A DNA stretch of 64,000 bases from Paragonimus westermani (GCA_008508345.1 QNGE01000132.1:85110-149109), one strand, 5' to 3'; shown: positions 1-13,224, counted from the first letter of the stretch. Made by a program: numbers and translations. The notes: a model not told the origin generated them from the sequence alone.

Positions 1-3000
1 TTGGGAGTGTCACAAATTCCGTACCCAAATTCAAGGCACAGTGTTGCTTTTCAATATCAGTTTATTCTGTTTGCTAGAATCAACATTCCGTCACCTGTGT
101 AGCTCGAGCGGCATTCGATCAGCTGATGATGTTTGACCAGCATTACGACCATTTTCTGCACAACATAAGCGTTTATTGCCAAAAAAACAGTTTAATTCAA
201 AACGCTTGTTCAACATTCTTAAGGTTGTTGGGCTCTTCTTGTATACGAGGCATCAGTGGTGGCTTGTATCCGCTCAACAGATCACACCAAAGAGTGGCCA
301 GTTTAGTCAAAAGCACTCCCAAGTATGATCGTTTAGAAGGTTTTTACTTGTAGGGTGTAGATTGAACTGAACGTTACGTTGTGGTTCACACACCTGCACT
401 CAGCGAACTAAAACGTGGTGTTTTGTAGAGTGCATTGATGTGACCTTTACTGTTACCTGCATGACTAGCAACTAGTCGTAATCCCCAAGTGGACTGCACT
501 CGGAACTTGCCACGAAACAAACACCGGTCGATAGACTATTTGTGTGGGAGACGAATCAACGCTGCGGAAGACTTGGACGAACTAAGTGACTTTCGTGGAA
601 CGCTGGGTGCATTTCTGTACTATCGATGCTGTCGCGTTAAGGGCTGAGGGACACATATCCAATTAAGACTGAAAGCAGATTGAGTAAACAGCAGGATGTA
701 CCATCAGATAGAGCCCAGGGAACCAAAAGTATCCATTGCACATTATTCAGTAATAACGCAAATATTCGACCAGAGACCCAACTGAGTTCAAACCTTTGCC
801 GTTCTCTCACGAAAACTGTGGTTTCTACGGTGGGCAACATGATGGACGGTTGAGTTTGCTCACGTATTTTGCGCAGTCAACTGTTCACTTGATCCACTCT
901 CACAGTTTACTCGAGTGGTCAACGTGGTCAAACACCTGAGTTCTGTTGACTACGTCGGTTAGCAACCAACTCCTCAGAACCAGTTTAACATCGGCTGGGT
1001 CTACGATCAGTAGAATTCATTTAAATGCTTTCTGAAACGCCAACCGATCTGGTCAAAATCGCCGTGACGATGAAATAAGCAGAGCCGAGAAGGTCCTCTG
1101 TAGTGTCCATGGGCGTGGATGCGGACTGGATTAAATTCGACGATCTTTCATTCCACTAGTGGATTGACTCAATGTATGGATCGTCGCTACGACGTGATCG
1201 GATTGACAATTTCCCTATGCTGGCTTAATAGTGGGTTCACTTAAACTCTATGCGACGTTGTTCTATTACTGTAACCGTAATAGCCTACGTAATGGGGATA
1301 CTGACTAGATCCCGCGGTCCTCACACAGTTGTCGTTTGAACTAACCGGTTTTGATAGGGTGAACTTTACTGCCTGCTTGCTGATGGACTCTGAAGTACAC
1401 TGATCTGAATGTCCATTACACAACGGGCGGAAGCTGACCCGTTTTAATCTTTGATGACTAGGGATGCAATGTCATCGAAAATAAAACCTCACTTGCAGTG
1501 TAAAGGTAGCAGTTTGCCTCAACCTGCGTTCATCATACTACGGAAGTTTCGCCCTACTCAAAAAACATACTTTCTCGGTTAGATCAATGGCGTAGGGAAT
1601 TTTTGTTAGCCTTAACTCTGCAGTTGCGTATTCCATTGGTTCCATCTTGGTACGTACAGCAAGTTAGACATCTCGGTACTTCGTTGTGACGAATGAATAA
1701 CAGTGGAGCTCGAATGTTTGTGCATAGGGTCATTGTCATATAGTGAATGAAGCAAACTCATTGAAGGAGACTAGTAATATTGCACTGCGAAAACTGCAAT
1801 GACTTGCTTAATCATCGATTTCGCAGTGTGCCAGATAAACGAATTCGGTAGAAAAAACACACACTGTGTTTATGTTTCCTCGTAGGACGGAATTCTGAAA
1901 CGGATACGAGTAACTACTGACAGAATTCTCGTCCAGGCACTTGAATACCACATGTGTCCGACACACGAGATGCCACTCACTTTTCCAGGGTGTATGTTGA
2001 TGGCTGACCAGGCAGTGGTGCTCTCTAGTTGGTAGGTTTGCCTCCGAGATAGACAGAGAACCTAACCCGGTAACGTTAGGAGCGGAACTCATTTACATAA
2101 CAAAACCAATGCATTGCAGTTAGGTTTCGCGTTTCAAGCGGCATAATTAATTCTGTGGAATGATTGATGTGGTCGACGCAGCATACTTGTGGTTAACTCT
2201 ATTGATCTGCTTGCTCCGATTTATTCTGACGTCTTGTATGATCACCCTTTGCTTTTTCCAGTATTACTTGAAAGACCTTGACTGTCACTGTTACTGAACT
2301 ATTGAATAAATATTTCAAAAGCCTCGGGAGATCCTGTTGCTAGTTCTTCTCCAGCAGACTGAACCAGTTCTGCGGGGGGCGGGGTAGAATGATACAGTTG
2401 GCAAAACCAGAAGTTCATCTTTTGGTTGGCCTGGTTTGAAAAAATAGACCAAACGAACAATTGCTTCAGAAAGCGTGAAACACAAATTACGATTTCATTG
2501 TTAAATAGTATGCAGTACTACAACTTTGAAACACTGATATAAAGGGAGGATACTCAGTACACTTGAAAGAGTTACCGAATGATTGAATGTCAGTCAGGAT
2601 ATTAATTTTTATGCTAAAATACAGAGCTGTGTTACTTACACCCGTTAGCAGTATAAACGCAGGTACTACCGCCATGCTCATAATGCTATACAGAATAGTT
2701 GAAATTTGAAATTTCCAGCATCACAGCATGGTTTCGTGGCTCACCCGGTTGAAAATGTTTACTAGTTAGACACATGTTTGTTTAACTTTCGACCAGTGTA
2801 TCGAGGTTGCTCGTGCTGTAAATGGTCATATTGTAGAACAGACGGTTACGGGCTTTAATAACAGGATTATTGACACACTGACTGTAACGTCAAGACTGAT
2901 AAGAAAATTTGGTAAACTGAAGTGAAGAGAAACACCGCAGGTTAATTGAGGAACCATTCAAATATCTCAAACTGAAATCCAGGGGAACTGAGGATATAAT

Positions 3001-3252
3001 GCTCCAAGGCACATGGTATTAACGAGATGCTAATCCAAACCACTTCCCATGGTGGATTGTAATGTGGTTGAAACTGCAGCTGGGTGGTGAGGTAGAGAGG
3101 TGGTTCACGTGGATTATGTTTGATATAACTTATATTTTTAAAGGTCATCATCTAAGTGAAAATATTCTGCCAAAATTACTGATGATTACAAAGTATGTTA
3201 AAATTCTTATCAATAATTCAAAAACGTTTGAAACTCAGCCAGATTCAAACAG
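1..3252. other. No recognisable gene; intergenic or intronic DNA
   Basis: Both strands hold only short unrelated open frames, the longest being 94 codons on the minus strand (1808-2092), with no familiar domain, no paired splice signals and no repeat that I can match elsewhere in the window. There is a G-rich patch around 2373-2385. I see no RNA gene or mobile element here. Confidence 0.5.
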
Positions 3253-3740
3253 ACCATCACTCACATTTGATCGCAGCGTTCGCATTCAGATAGACTTTCC
3301 AGCCAGCCTCTTTCGAAAACAAGCACTAGACTCGAGTTTCGCTCTCATTAGACCTGTGTTGGAAGTCCTAATCGCGGGGTCATCGATTGTAGTTAACAGA
3401 TAGTAACTGTGTCTCCTCTCGAGAAGATCGGGCAACCTGATCATTGCTCACAATTGAAAGTGTTTCAGTGTTCAGATTTGATAATTCGGTCGTGCCTAAT
3501 ATGAGGTTAATATCGCACTGGTTAATACTGTTGCCTCATGATTGGAATGGCCAGAGTTCTATCCTGTTCGCGGCAAGGATATGCACTATTGACAAGCTCT
3601 AATGAGAGCGAAACTCGAGTCTAGCGCTTCTTTTCGAAATAGGCTGGCTGGAAAGTCTAGCTGGGTGCGAACGCTGCGATCAAATATGAGTGACGGTCAA
3701 CTTGAAAATAAACCAAATCCCCGGCTACTCATCAGTAATC
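3253..3740 (+). repeat. Hammerhead/tRNA-like repeat, fold-back copy
   Basis: This is a copy of the same repeat that forms the tandem array at 63551-64000. A plus-oriented body runs from about 3359 (TTGGAAGTCCTAATCGCGGG) through the tRNA-like region, a decayed ribozyme at about 3577-3635 and the 3' tail ending ATCAGTAATC. In front of it lies an inverted fragment of the same element's 3' part (3253-3352), which is the reverse complement of 3598-3697 with few mismatches. The whole locus could therefore fold into a stem of about 100 bp with a loop of about 245 nt. The ribozyme core CTGATGAG has become TTGACAAG, so this copy should not self-cleave. The B box is damaged (GTTCTATCC). The open frames at 3062-3403 and 3602-3817 simply run through this repeat. 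Confidence 0.85.
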
Positions 3741-6700
3741 AGCTATCGTCGATAAACCTCAAATTGTGGGTCGAAAATCGCGCAGTTGAATATACCGGCC
3801 AAACCTGTTTCCTCTGAAACATCATAGATCATTCCCACTCAACTCGTAAACTCACTGAACTGCCTGAGACGACTGACACCGACAATGGAAGGAAAAATTA
3901 ACATAACACAATGTGAGTCCGCGTAAACTCACCAGTTACATCATGCAACATGAATCCGTAGTAGTAATCTGGGATGGGTCTGTGAGTGCATCTGGACGTA
4001 ATGGTAGACTAATCACAGACGAATGTGAACGGAGCTGTGGATCGTGGAAAGTGTTTCAGTTCGAGCAAAACATATGCAGCTCTGGTGTAAACAGTTCATA
4101 CACGTGGTACCAATCCGGCTGATCATTAGATGATTCTTCCCTAGGGTCTATAAGCCAATCCGCCACAAAAAATTAATTCCAATATTTTGTACAGTCTTAA
4201 AAGATTGTGTAAACGTTTACCTGCTGACCCCTTCTTAAGGACTGATTGAATTGGTTTGGTACGACGGTTTTCATCGCAGCCAAATCCAATAACCTGTTTT
4301 TCTTTCAGTCAGATCTGATGAAATGAATCTGAACTAATCATGACCGGGGGACGCAGGATATCATCAACCACCCCTTAATCTTGTGAACTGATTGAACACG
4401 TCAAGCGTAGTTATGCACGCAGTAGCCTGGTGAACCCACTCTCTAAGACCGAGAAGTGCCTACAGCTGAGCATGTCATCTGCTTGTTAGTCAGGTTGAAT
4501 GTAACTCATTTCGTATACCCAAACAGTGACTTTTCAATTTATGGTTCCAGGAGGTGTGGTAGTTTCTACTATTTCACCTGCGAACTAACTAAGCCAGAAT
4601 GATCTGAATCATCCGTGTCCTGGACACACCGGAGAAAGCTGGAAGTACCGGCGAACGGATTCATCTGGGATCCAAACTTTAGCTAGCTGTTGCCCTTATT
4701 GGATAATTCCAAACAGTAAGAAAACCATTCAAGCAAGGACCGCTTTAAACGACCAGTTGTTAACCAAGCCACCAACCTGGAATCTCAAACTAGAAAGCCC
4801 TTTCGATTAGGAATTGTTATGAACGCTTTGTAGAATTCAGCAAGTAGGTCGCCTCTGGCGTTTTACCTAATTATGGTGTGAACATGGCCAATTAAGAGTG
4901 ATTGTTGTGTACAATACTTTTAGGAAAATGCAGAGTAAATCACAAAGGTGGTTATTAGTTTTAAATTATAGACCAGAAAATTAGGTATGCATGTTTAAAT
5001 GTGATTTTCACCACCCCACGAACATAATTGACTACATTGGAATTTTTACTTTAAATTGAAGGAATTGCATTCGCTTCATTAACCTTCATAATGATTTAAC
5101 TCTCTGATGGCGACTTGCATACCATTTAACTGGTTACGATAATGGAGTCTACAACTTCTCAGGAACGTCAACATTTCCATTAAGTACTGGATGAGAAGAT
5201 CAAAGGTTTACTATTTATGGTTTGCTTTAAGGTAATTCACGTTACGAATTTTACAGCAGTTCTATGTACAACACTACATGAATTGGACGCTTATGGCAGC
5301 GTGTTGCTCCAGCTTGCTGGCGCGATCTGTCCGTACATAAAACACCTCCGTAAATTCTTTGCCAAGTGGTGGGGTTTTCTGCTCCTAAGGTACACGGCCA
5401 AGCTGACAGGAGCCCTTTCAGGTCTACACCGAGTTGCTCAGTTTCGTGTCGCAGATGAAGGTGCCAAACAAGTCATTCCGCAAAATTCGTTGTTGGATCA
5501 ATGCACATCCAACTACTGAATAATGTGCTTCGCGGTTTTATCTTGTGGTCCAGAGAAGACCTGTGATAAAGGGTGACTTTTTTAACTGGGTCTTCTGGAG
5601 AAGCTGTTAGGACCTGGGCGTAAAGATTATTTCGGTGTGATTACTGAACAAATCAAAAGCGCTGCTTTAACTGAAACCTCACAGTCCCTCTTGTTACGTG
5701 GTTGATTCGCCTCTTTCTAGCGACGTAACATACCAACAAAAGGTTTGCTGCGGGTAAAATGAACAAAGGAGTAGATGGTATGTTGAATGGTTTATTAAAC
5801 AATCGCTGCTTTAAACGGAATCCCCCAATACTTTAACTTGGTGTATCGCGTATTGGTCTATCTCGGATTTAATCTCGCAGACATGCGTTTTAGCCACAAT
5901 GATTGTCCGTTGAGGTTACCTGTCCAAAATAACCTTCATTCATTCTTCACAAATTTTTACAACCCAACTGGTTGCTTCTATACAACTAGGCCTCATGAAC
6001 CGGATCAAGTTGATGATGGCGCTTACTACCTACCGTTTCAATAACGTTTGGTGTATCGCTCCCAACGAACCCACATAAACGAGTTGTATTTGGTTTATTG
6101 TTCAAGTTCCTAATCAAGCTTGCATGTTACACCTCTCTTTCCATAGTTGTGCTCCCGTTCACTTCTGTTCGGACTGAGACAAGTGAGTCTGCATGATTAG
6201 TTAGACGAACTTTCGGTGGTCCACGCCTGCTTGCTGGCTTCAGTCAAAAAGTGCGGTCCATAATTTTACTGTACGGTCACTGGTTTTCTGATGCCACAGT
6301 CAGTTCTTAGAAAACATGAGTGAATCATGTGGTAATCTTTAATTATGTGGGATCTACGTGGGGCGGCAGGGGGGGAATAAGTGTCAACGGTTACGGAAAC
6401 GCAAAACTGTCAAGTTTTACTCAACAAAGTGAGGTTGTAACGTGAAACTCCGCTTTCCAGAAGACGTGAGTAGTGAAGAAACAAACTGTATTTCGATAAC
6501 TCCTCCTCTGAAACCAATGCCTTTGAACATTGCCTGAACAAAGAATCAAAATATACTCGGAACTCATCTGGTCTTTAAACTCGGCTTCCTACTAATTAGG
6601 GCGGATTATTTGATGCATACAAGAGGAGGTGATAAAACGCGTGGCCAAAGTTCAGTTACTGCGGTTTGCAGTGTGTTGCACACCTGAACGAAATGTTCCC

Positions 6701-7257
6701 GTGTTTCGAATGGGGTGCGTCATAGTACGAGCATCATTAAACAGCTATTCGTTGTTCATTTAGAAACAAACGGAATATCTTCTAGTTATCCGCTTAAAAG
6801 TTGGTTTCGCAGGGTACAACAGAAGCTTAACAGAAGGGGTATTTGTCACAGTGGGCAACTGTTTGAACGAAAACTGCAATAAGAAGCCTCCTGGATTAGA
6901 AACAGGCTGCCTCATGTTTAGAACACTGCGGTTTTGCCATCGACAGTAAGGAAGTCGGTTTGGTACATAATTTGTTTGATGTGAACTATGGACACGCAAG
7001 GTAAGCAGTCAGTTTCAACGTCAACAGCAAATGGGCTATATTGCAAGCTACTCTTTCGAAGGGATTATATTGAGTTCATGCCGGTTATTAGCAAATGATG
7101 ATGATGATGAACATCAATCATAATTGAGTAAATTTCCGCATTCCGACTGTCGTGCAATCCCTGACTGTTGAGGATGATCTTGGTGTCAGCAACTGCAGTT
7201 TTAGAATATTTACCTTCAAAATCAGGTACCATATTCAAACTTTGCCTATACCGCCAG
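3741..7257. other. No recognisable gene; unique-looking DNA
   Basis: The longest open frame is 100 codons at 5217-5519 (plus). Its translation has no motif that I can name, and flanking splice signals and a polyadenylation signal are not convincing. A (GAT)n microsatellite sits at 7096-7110 and a G-rich tract at about 6360-6376. Nothing else stands out. Confidence 0.45.
7096..7110. repeat. (GAT)n microsatellite
   Basis: Five consecutive ATG/GAT trinucleotide units are visible (ATGATGATGATGATG). It is a short simple repeat with no coding meaning that I can support. Confidence 0.9.
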
Positions 7258-7345
7258 TCATCAGTGTATCACATCGTTGCGAGGATAGGGGGTTAGAACT
7301 CTGGCTGCGCTTTCATGAGGTAACCGTGTTAACAACTGCGCAGTG
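7258..7345 (-). repeat. Old minus-strand copy of the tRNA-like head of the hammerhead repeat
   Basis: Read on the minus strand, this stretch gives GCGCAGTTGTTAACACGG, then ACCTCATGAAAGCGCAGCC, then AGAGTTCTAACCCCC and CTGATGA. The order and wording follow the intact unit at 63551-63980 (A-box region, TCTCATGAAAGCCTGGCC, GAGTTCAAATCCC, CTGATGA). Downstream of CTGATGA the stem II and GAAA parts are no longer recognisable. Divergence is higher than in the copies at 3359 or 37234, so this looks like an old, 3'-decayed insertion. Confidence 0.55.
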
Positions 7346-8033
7346 CACGATGGAATAATCGTATAGAAATGCTCTTCACATCTTAGGTAACCAGTACTTA
7401 GTGAACCTGTCAGCTAGGCATATGACCCACTTATTCATCACAGTCTAAGAAATTTAAACAAGCCGATGCCAACACATGGACAGAAGTCGGTCTCTGGTCT
7501 GTGGATTCCAAATCAACCAAAACAAACGTAGCAACTGCAGTTGAAACTTGACTGTCAACAGTAATAAGCTTGTCTGCTTGGACGATTCCGTGCCAACGTT
7601 TCCAAAGAGAAAACTTTTGTTGCGTTGTTCCCAATAGTGCAAGGAATTTAATTCTCAACTAAGTCCGTCAAAGAAACAGCGGCTTCTTCCAAAAATATGG
7701 TGAGGTTAGTAAGACCCCACTCATAACTATGTGTCTGGCATCCATTGTGTTTGGTTGACTCATTGCACACAGTGAACACGTTTGACAACAGCAGGCGCAT
7801 TTCCCTTTGTTTCTCTTCCGTTTGGTTGGCGATATTGTCCATATTGCTTTGTTCCGTTGTATGTGACCGTTTTGTATGTGTGCGCGTTCATGTGTGAAGC
7901 GGAGGTACCAGGATGTTGTGCAGGTAAGTCTTTCACGTTGTAACATTGATTTTAGATGTTGGGAAGATTTGGCGTTGAACCGGACGGCCTGGAGGAATAC
8001 GGTTCGGGCGGGCGTCCGAGCGTTCAACGAGCA
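7346..8033. other. No recognisable gene up to the N
   Basis: Several overlapping open frames of 62-119 codons lie on the minus strand (7431-8027). They read through one another in different frames, and none resembles a known protein. From about 7960 to 8033 the sequence is noticeably GC-richer than its surroundings and ends at the ambiguous base 8034. Confidence 0.4.
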
Positions 8034-8034
8034 N
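8034..8034. other. Ambiguous base (N), probable assembly joint
   Basis: This is the only N that I noticed in the window. The first copy of the direct repeat described next begins at the following base, which suggests that the N marks a place where the assembler joined or polished repeated sequence rather than a random base-calling failure. Confidence 0.9.
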
Positions 8035-8180
8035 GTCTTATTCCTTCGGGTTTACACTGGATATGTGGTGTGTTGGTGGAACTGCAATTGGTGCAGCGCA
8101 AGCCAGTTGCAGTGATGGCTAAGCGCAGGCGTCCTTTGGCTTCGGTCACTGTGACAGGCTAATCCGAATCGGATGCCGCC
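8035..8180 (+). repeat. Direct repeat, copy 1
   Basis: About 146 bp running from GTCTTATTCCTTCGGGTTTA to AATCCGAATCGGATGCCGCC. It matches 8515-8666 in the same orientation with a few substitutions and a short indel. The last 35 bases (from GGTCACTGTGACAGGCTAAT) are identical between the copies. It is followed by a short GT/AT microsatellite. No terminal TG...CA ends, primer-binding site or coding interior were seen, so I do not call it an LTR. Confidence 0.85.
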
Positions 8181-8184
8181 ACCC

Positions 8185-8211
8185 GTGTGTGTATATATAT
8201 ATGTGTCTGTG
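8185..8211. repeat. GT/AT microsatellite
   Basis: A short alternating purine-pyrimidine run (GTGTGTGTATATATATATGT...) lies immediately 3' of the first direct-repeat copy. The second copy has only a remnant at the equivalent place (ATGTATGTGT, from 8671), so the array probably belongs to the repeat's 3' end and has expanded in copy 1. Confidence 0.8.
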
Positions 8212-8514
8212 TTTATCTGCAATCTTCTATCCATTTTTTTCCTTCAGTTTTGCTGGTGTACTGTATAATGAATGACCTACCTGGCTTCTCGTAGTCCAAT
8301 ATGGAGTCCGTTTTCCAAGTTTATCTTCTCTGGGACGCACTGATATGCACTCCTATACTGCAATGCTTCTTGTATTACACATCACAAGTCTTTCTTCTTA
8401 GTTTAGATCTCGTCATTGCAGTCTCTCTCCGTTTAGTTTCCCAGAGCTAACAGTTTCCTTTCCTTATTAGCCAATCAACTGGCTAACCATCATTGGCCAG
8501 CTGGACACCTCCCG

Positions 8515-8666
8515 GTCTTATTCCTTTGGGTTCCCACTGGACTTGTGGTGTGTGGGTGGAACCGCAAGTGGTGCCGTGCAAGCCAGTTGCGATGATGGTT
8601 AATCGCAGGTGTTCTTTGTTTGTTCTTTCGGTCACTGTGACAGGCTAATCCGAATCGGATGCCGCC
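8515..8666 (+). repeat. Direct repeat, copy 2
   Basis: Second copy of the repeat at 8035-8180, starting GTCTTATTCCTTTGGGTTCC and ending in the same GAATCGGATGCCGCC. The offset between copies is about 480 bp. The 330 bp between them shows no further repetition and no gene. Copy 2 carries a small insertion (an extra TTTGTTTGTTC-like stretch near 8613-8625). Family unknown. Confidence 0.85.
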
Positions 8667-11600
8667 AATCATGTATGTGTAGGCCTACTGTCTCCCTAAC
8701 TAGGCGAACTACAGTTGGCGTTTGCGGCAAATCATCTGCATGTCCAGTAACAACAGCTGCGTACTTAACGGTTCTCAACCAACACCAGTCATTGCTGTTC
8801 AAAATGACAGCTGGATTTCCTTCCAATGGATAGTTTAAGCGCACATAACTATGCAGACGACATGGTATCTGACAACTTTCAATCTGCAGTGCTAACATTG
8901 GGCAATGTTTTGCGCTCCGTTAACTGCTTCTGCGTGCAGGTTTCAGTTTCAAATTGGAAAGCGCTTTTGCCGCACTACAGTACTAATCGAAACTCTGTGT
9001 TTGAGAATGTGGCCATATAGGTCATATATTTGCTCTCACACTCAGTATACTGCCCCGGTAAAAATAGTTGTACATTAGAGGATTGCACGTCCAAGGATCG
9101 AGCACAGTTCGTCAGAAAACATCAATTGCGTATACACAGTCATCCATCTTGCGTTGCTAGTGGGGGTGCAGTTGGTAAGCAACAATTCGGCTTGCAAATT
9201 GATTTTTGGTATTGTCAGACATGTTTTTTCGCTCAGTCTACATTGTGTATCAGGTTAAGTGGTTATCACATGCACTACCATTACTAACATACCTAACAGC
9301 CTTGATAAAGCAGGGTCTAACATACAGAAGTTGAGGAATGTTGCCAGGAGGTTAGGTGTTTTACATCAGGTTACACCTGAGCTGGAGGTATTTTGTGTCA
9401 CAACGTCAATGGGTGATAATAATGGCAAGTGATCGCGACAAGTAGAGTGTGTGTTACTGTTGTACGTCTGTGTTGTCTGCTAATTGAGTATGACTAATAG
9501 ACGGAGGACGGTACTGTTAATCATTGATGAGGGATGCATCTCCTAATGAAGCAGGCAAAGTGAATCACGTGATGCCGTTCAATTCATGTTCAGGGATATC
9601 AGCATCTTGGAGATTGCGAATCGAACGTCACCAGTCTTGAAGTTAAGCTGGAGTGTTTCAGCCCACATGTTGTGGGACAGCTTCAGTGTCGGGTGAATGG
9701 CTATGCATCATTGCAATTAGCCAGTCGGCTTGTAGATGAGTGGCCGCGTGCCTGTGGGTTTTCAGCTACGTCTTGACCTAGCTCCTCTTCCGCCCTTTGA
9801 CGCCTCTATAACATGATTCGTTACAACCCAACGACTGTCCTATATGGTTCCGGTGCCCGCCTCGGTGTGCCATGATTGCCTTATATAGTAACTGTTTGCT
9901 GTATGCACATAGAATATGCCTAGTCTAGTTTGCGACTCCTTCTTAGTACACGTTGGCTCTCAATTCTTCTCGTTCTTAGGTTGGGAATCATGCCATTCGA
10001 TCGAGTGTGTAACGGTGGCAAGGACGATCTGATAATCGATCATTTAGATGTCACTATACGTCTGTTTTGGGTCTAGACACACAGACCTAACTAGAACGTA
10101 TGTCTCATGCATGACCTTGCCTTCGTTTCTGAATTTGCTCTTGTTTTCGTTGTATCTGCACTGTAATTAAACACTCACCGCAACCGCTGGCCTGATGGTG
10201 AGTATCTTACCAATACCTTTTGCGGTGATCCAACTCCAGAAAGAACTCAAGTTGTGTTGTGTCCTGCTGAGCATGTACCCACAAACAGTGCCTACGTGTG
10301 TCTGTGCTGTGCGCACGTATGCTTGATTTACCATTCATGGCACACCATTGTGTCATAAACGATCATCTGTCTACTTCCGACTAGACCAAGCCAAATGAGT
10401 TCCTTAATGGCTACATTCCTCCTTAGCTTATCTGTGCTTGCGTGTTCACCATCTCCGTACAGTTGTATTTGCTTACTGTTGTTGACGGTTTCTATCATAC
10501 GTTCGCTTTTCTCTCACAAAATACACACTGTTGGTTATGTGTACCTGACTTCTAGCTTACAGAAAAAACAAGCAACATCTAGAATACTTGGGCACTCTTA
10601 AGGGGGAACCAGCGTCAAGATCAGAAGACTAGGTGAAACGACATGCAAATATAGCTTAGTCAACTGGTAACTGATTGGTTGTTGTCCGTCGCATTTTTTT
10701 GTTCCATCTAATGCTATTTTTAGGATTCTGAGATCGCATTCATGGTGAACAAGTCACACAAACGGAACTGAATGCAAACGTTCGTAAGTGATGAAATGCT
10801 TATCATTCCCTGTGTTCGCAGTCGACTTTCATACCATCAACGTTCTCAGCCCTGGAGTCAAGTGACACCTGGTGTTCGAATCAAAATTTGAAATCTAGGG
10901 AAAAACAATCAGGTTGATCAGTTAATCTGTTGAGTCCTAGTGGATTAAGTTATTGTAGCAAGTTTGCTGGTTCAGTGGTTGTACAATTATAATATCTCTG
11001 GATTGCCGTTGTCTCTGTTTCTTCTCATTCAGTTTCTACTGTTATCTTAGACTTCAAGAATAAATACACAACCATACTGATGTCTTCCTAAGTTTGCTTC
11101 GCTCGGACTGATGTCAGTACTAGCAGCACACAAAGAGACATATGAAGGTGCGCACAATACACTGCATCCTCAGTAACTGTCACTGTGAACATGAACGTTG
11201 TCGATATGCGTTGGTCTGATGTGAACTATCCTGAACGGCTGTAACAGAGTTGCTGGGATGATACCCCGACCGACATTCGTGTATAAGTCTTCGATCAAGT
11301 TCATCAAGTTTATTTGTATTGAGTGGTTTCACTTACTAACTAGAGTATGTGGATACTGATCACATGCTCAGTGTATATCTCAAGGTTGGAAACAAACACA
11401 CAGCCGACTGCCTGAAGGAAGTACCTGAAGGGTACTAGTGGATAATTATTTGAAAAAAATCGTGGGTAAATAAGAAAATAATGAAGCATCAAAATTGACA
11501 AGCAACAGTAAAGCGAGGGAAACATTTCGGCAAATGCGATACGAGGGTGACCATTAAACCGACACACTGGCGCTGGCGTTTCAACGTACGTATTCAGCTG

Positions 11601-13224
11601 CTGAACTTCGCATTCTGCTAAGCATTAACGGTTGGTAGGCTTTCCATAGAGGTGATGCATATTCAAAAGTTCAACTGGTTTTCCTGATGATATACCAGTT
11701 CAAAAGAAGTTTCGCTGAGTTCTACGCAGGCGGGATAAATTGATGCACATATCGGAGTGTAACTGGGCCTAGATCAAAGTGTTTAGTAGCCGCCGCACCA
11801 AACAACGACCTGCTGGCTGAAGAACCCGACATCACTGAGTTCACAACACATCCTAAATACCTGTCACCTAATTGGTGCACCTAAGCCACTAGGTAGTTGA
11901 TATCTGAAACAAATAACGTTCGTTAATGTAATGCTAGCCAGAGAGCACCGGCAGATTTTGTGCACGCAGTGGACGTTGTTGTAATCAGTCTCTTGGCCAG
12001 GGAGTGTTTGTTCCATTTGCGCAAAACATATCGAAACCATCTGACTGGTTTGTTCACGTGATTCTGCTGCATACAGTCCATACATAGGTTGCTAGCTTGG
12101 CGTCAGCACCTATTAAGAGTGAATTGAAATGTTAACACATCGCTCTGTATATGTTACATTTATTTCAAACAAATCGATAAAGGGGGCTGAATGGTTTAAT
12201 ATGTGTCTTTAATGTCTTACCTAGAACACAAGTATTTTAGTGTTCAAGTTGATGAAGTCAGCTTGTGGGCATATGCTGAAGCAAAATGCATGGTTTGTAG
12301 GCAACAATTTTGATGAATGCTGAGGTTTTGTTGCCAGCATTGTGAGAAAAATTGTTAACATCATTCCTTTATTGACTGTGAACCTAGTCATGTTTTGGCA
12401 ACTGGTTTAATGTTACTCATTCTGTGTTGAATGGGCAACTCAAACAGCAAGACTGTTTGTAGTGGACTCGGTGTAAGTTTATTGGCGAGTCCACAGTGAG
12501 CGGTAGATTGTTGATGAGTCGAAATCAGCAATAAGGGATTTAAAGCTAAACATTCTGATATGTCACTGGAAAGGTGACTCGTGTAAACCTGTACATGAAC
12601 CAATCTTGGCTTCAATAACACCGCCTTTGCATACCTTCCACAACCTGTTATTACTGGAAGGTTTTTTAGAATACTGCATGATTCAACCTGTTAAAGATGT
12701 TAGTAAACTCCTAAGATATCACGTCCACATCAGGCGTTAGACCGGTTACTCTGTTCTGGTGAACAATAGCAGTGTATCTGAAATTCAGTTTGCTTGTTCG
12801 TAATCAGTCTCAAATAACTTTTCAGGTAATCACCTATCAAAACTCTCAACTCAGTTGAAGAGGGACAGAAGACAAAGCCGGAGCAAGGTTCCTGTTTGGA
12901 CAGTTTATCGATACTTTTTCGACTTCTGTTCACGACCGACTTTGTTTGGTAATAATACCGCTGATAGGCAGAGGCTAGAAGAAATACAGAAAGCAAGTGA
13001 GCAGCAAGCTGCGGATGTAGCTGCACTGAACCCGACATTATGGCGGAACGGCAGAAAAGGGGGGATGGGTCAGATGTGTGAGTAAATAAAGGTAGCACAG
13101 GGATTTCCCTAGCCGACATTTAATTGGGCTTAGAAGCTGTGTTTCACAGTTGCTCTTTCATTGGGTAGGTCACTTACTAATGGGAGTTAGCGGTGCACCT
13201 TCGGGATCAGAGACCATGTTTTAA
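8667..13224. other. No recognisable gene; one weak exon-like stretch
   Basis: Short open frames only. A plus-strand frame at 9030-9287 has several Cys and His codons but not the spacing of any zinc finger that I know. At 12855-13085 (plus) a 76-codon frame ends in a charged segment (DRQRLEEIQKASEQQAADVA), and an AATAAA-like signal overlaps its stop codon at about 13083-13092. That could be a terminal exon, but I see no good acceptor and do not recognise the peptide. Confidence 0.35.

Noticed and set aside
8035..8666. The direct repeats as LTRs of a small element
   Set aside because: No TG...CA ends, primer-binding site, polypurine tract or coding interior, and the copies do not start at comparable flanks.
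9700..10330. Possible solo LTR (TATA-like and TTAAACACTCACCG stretches)
   Set aside because: No second copy, no clear termini and no target-site duplication could be seen.
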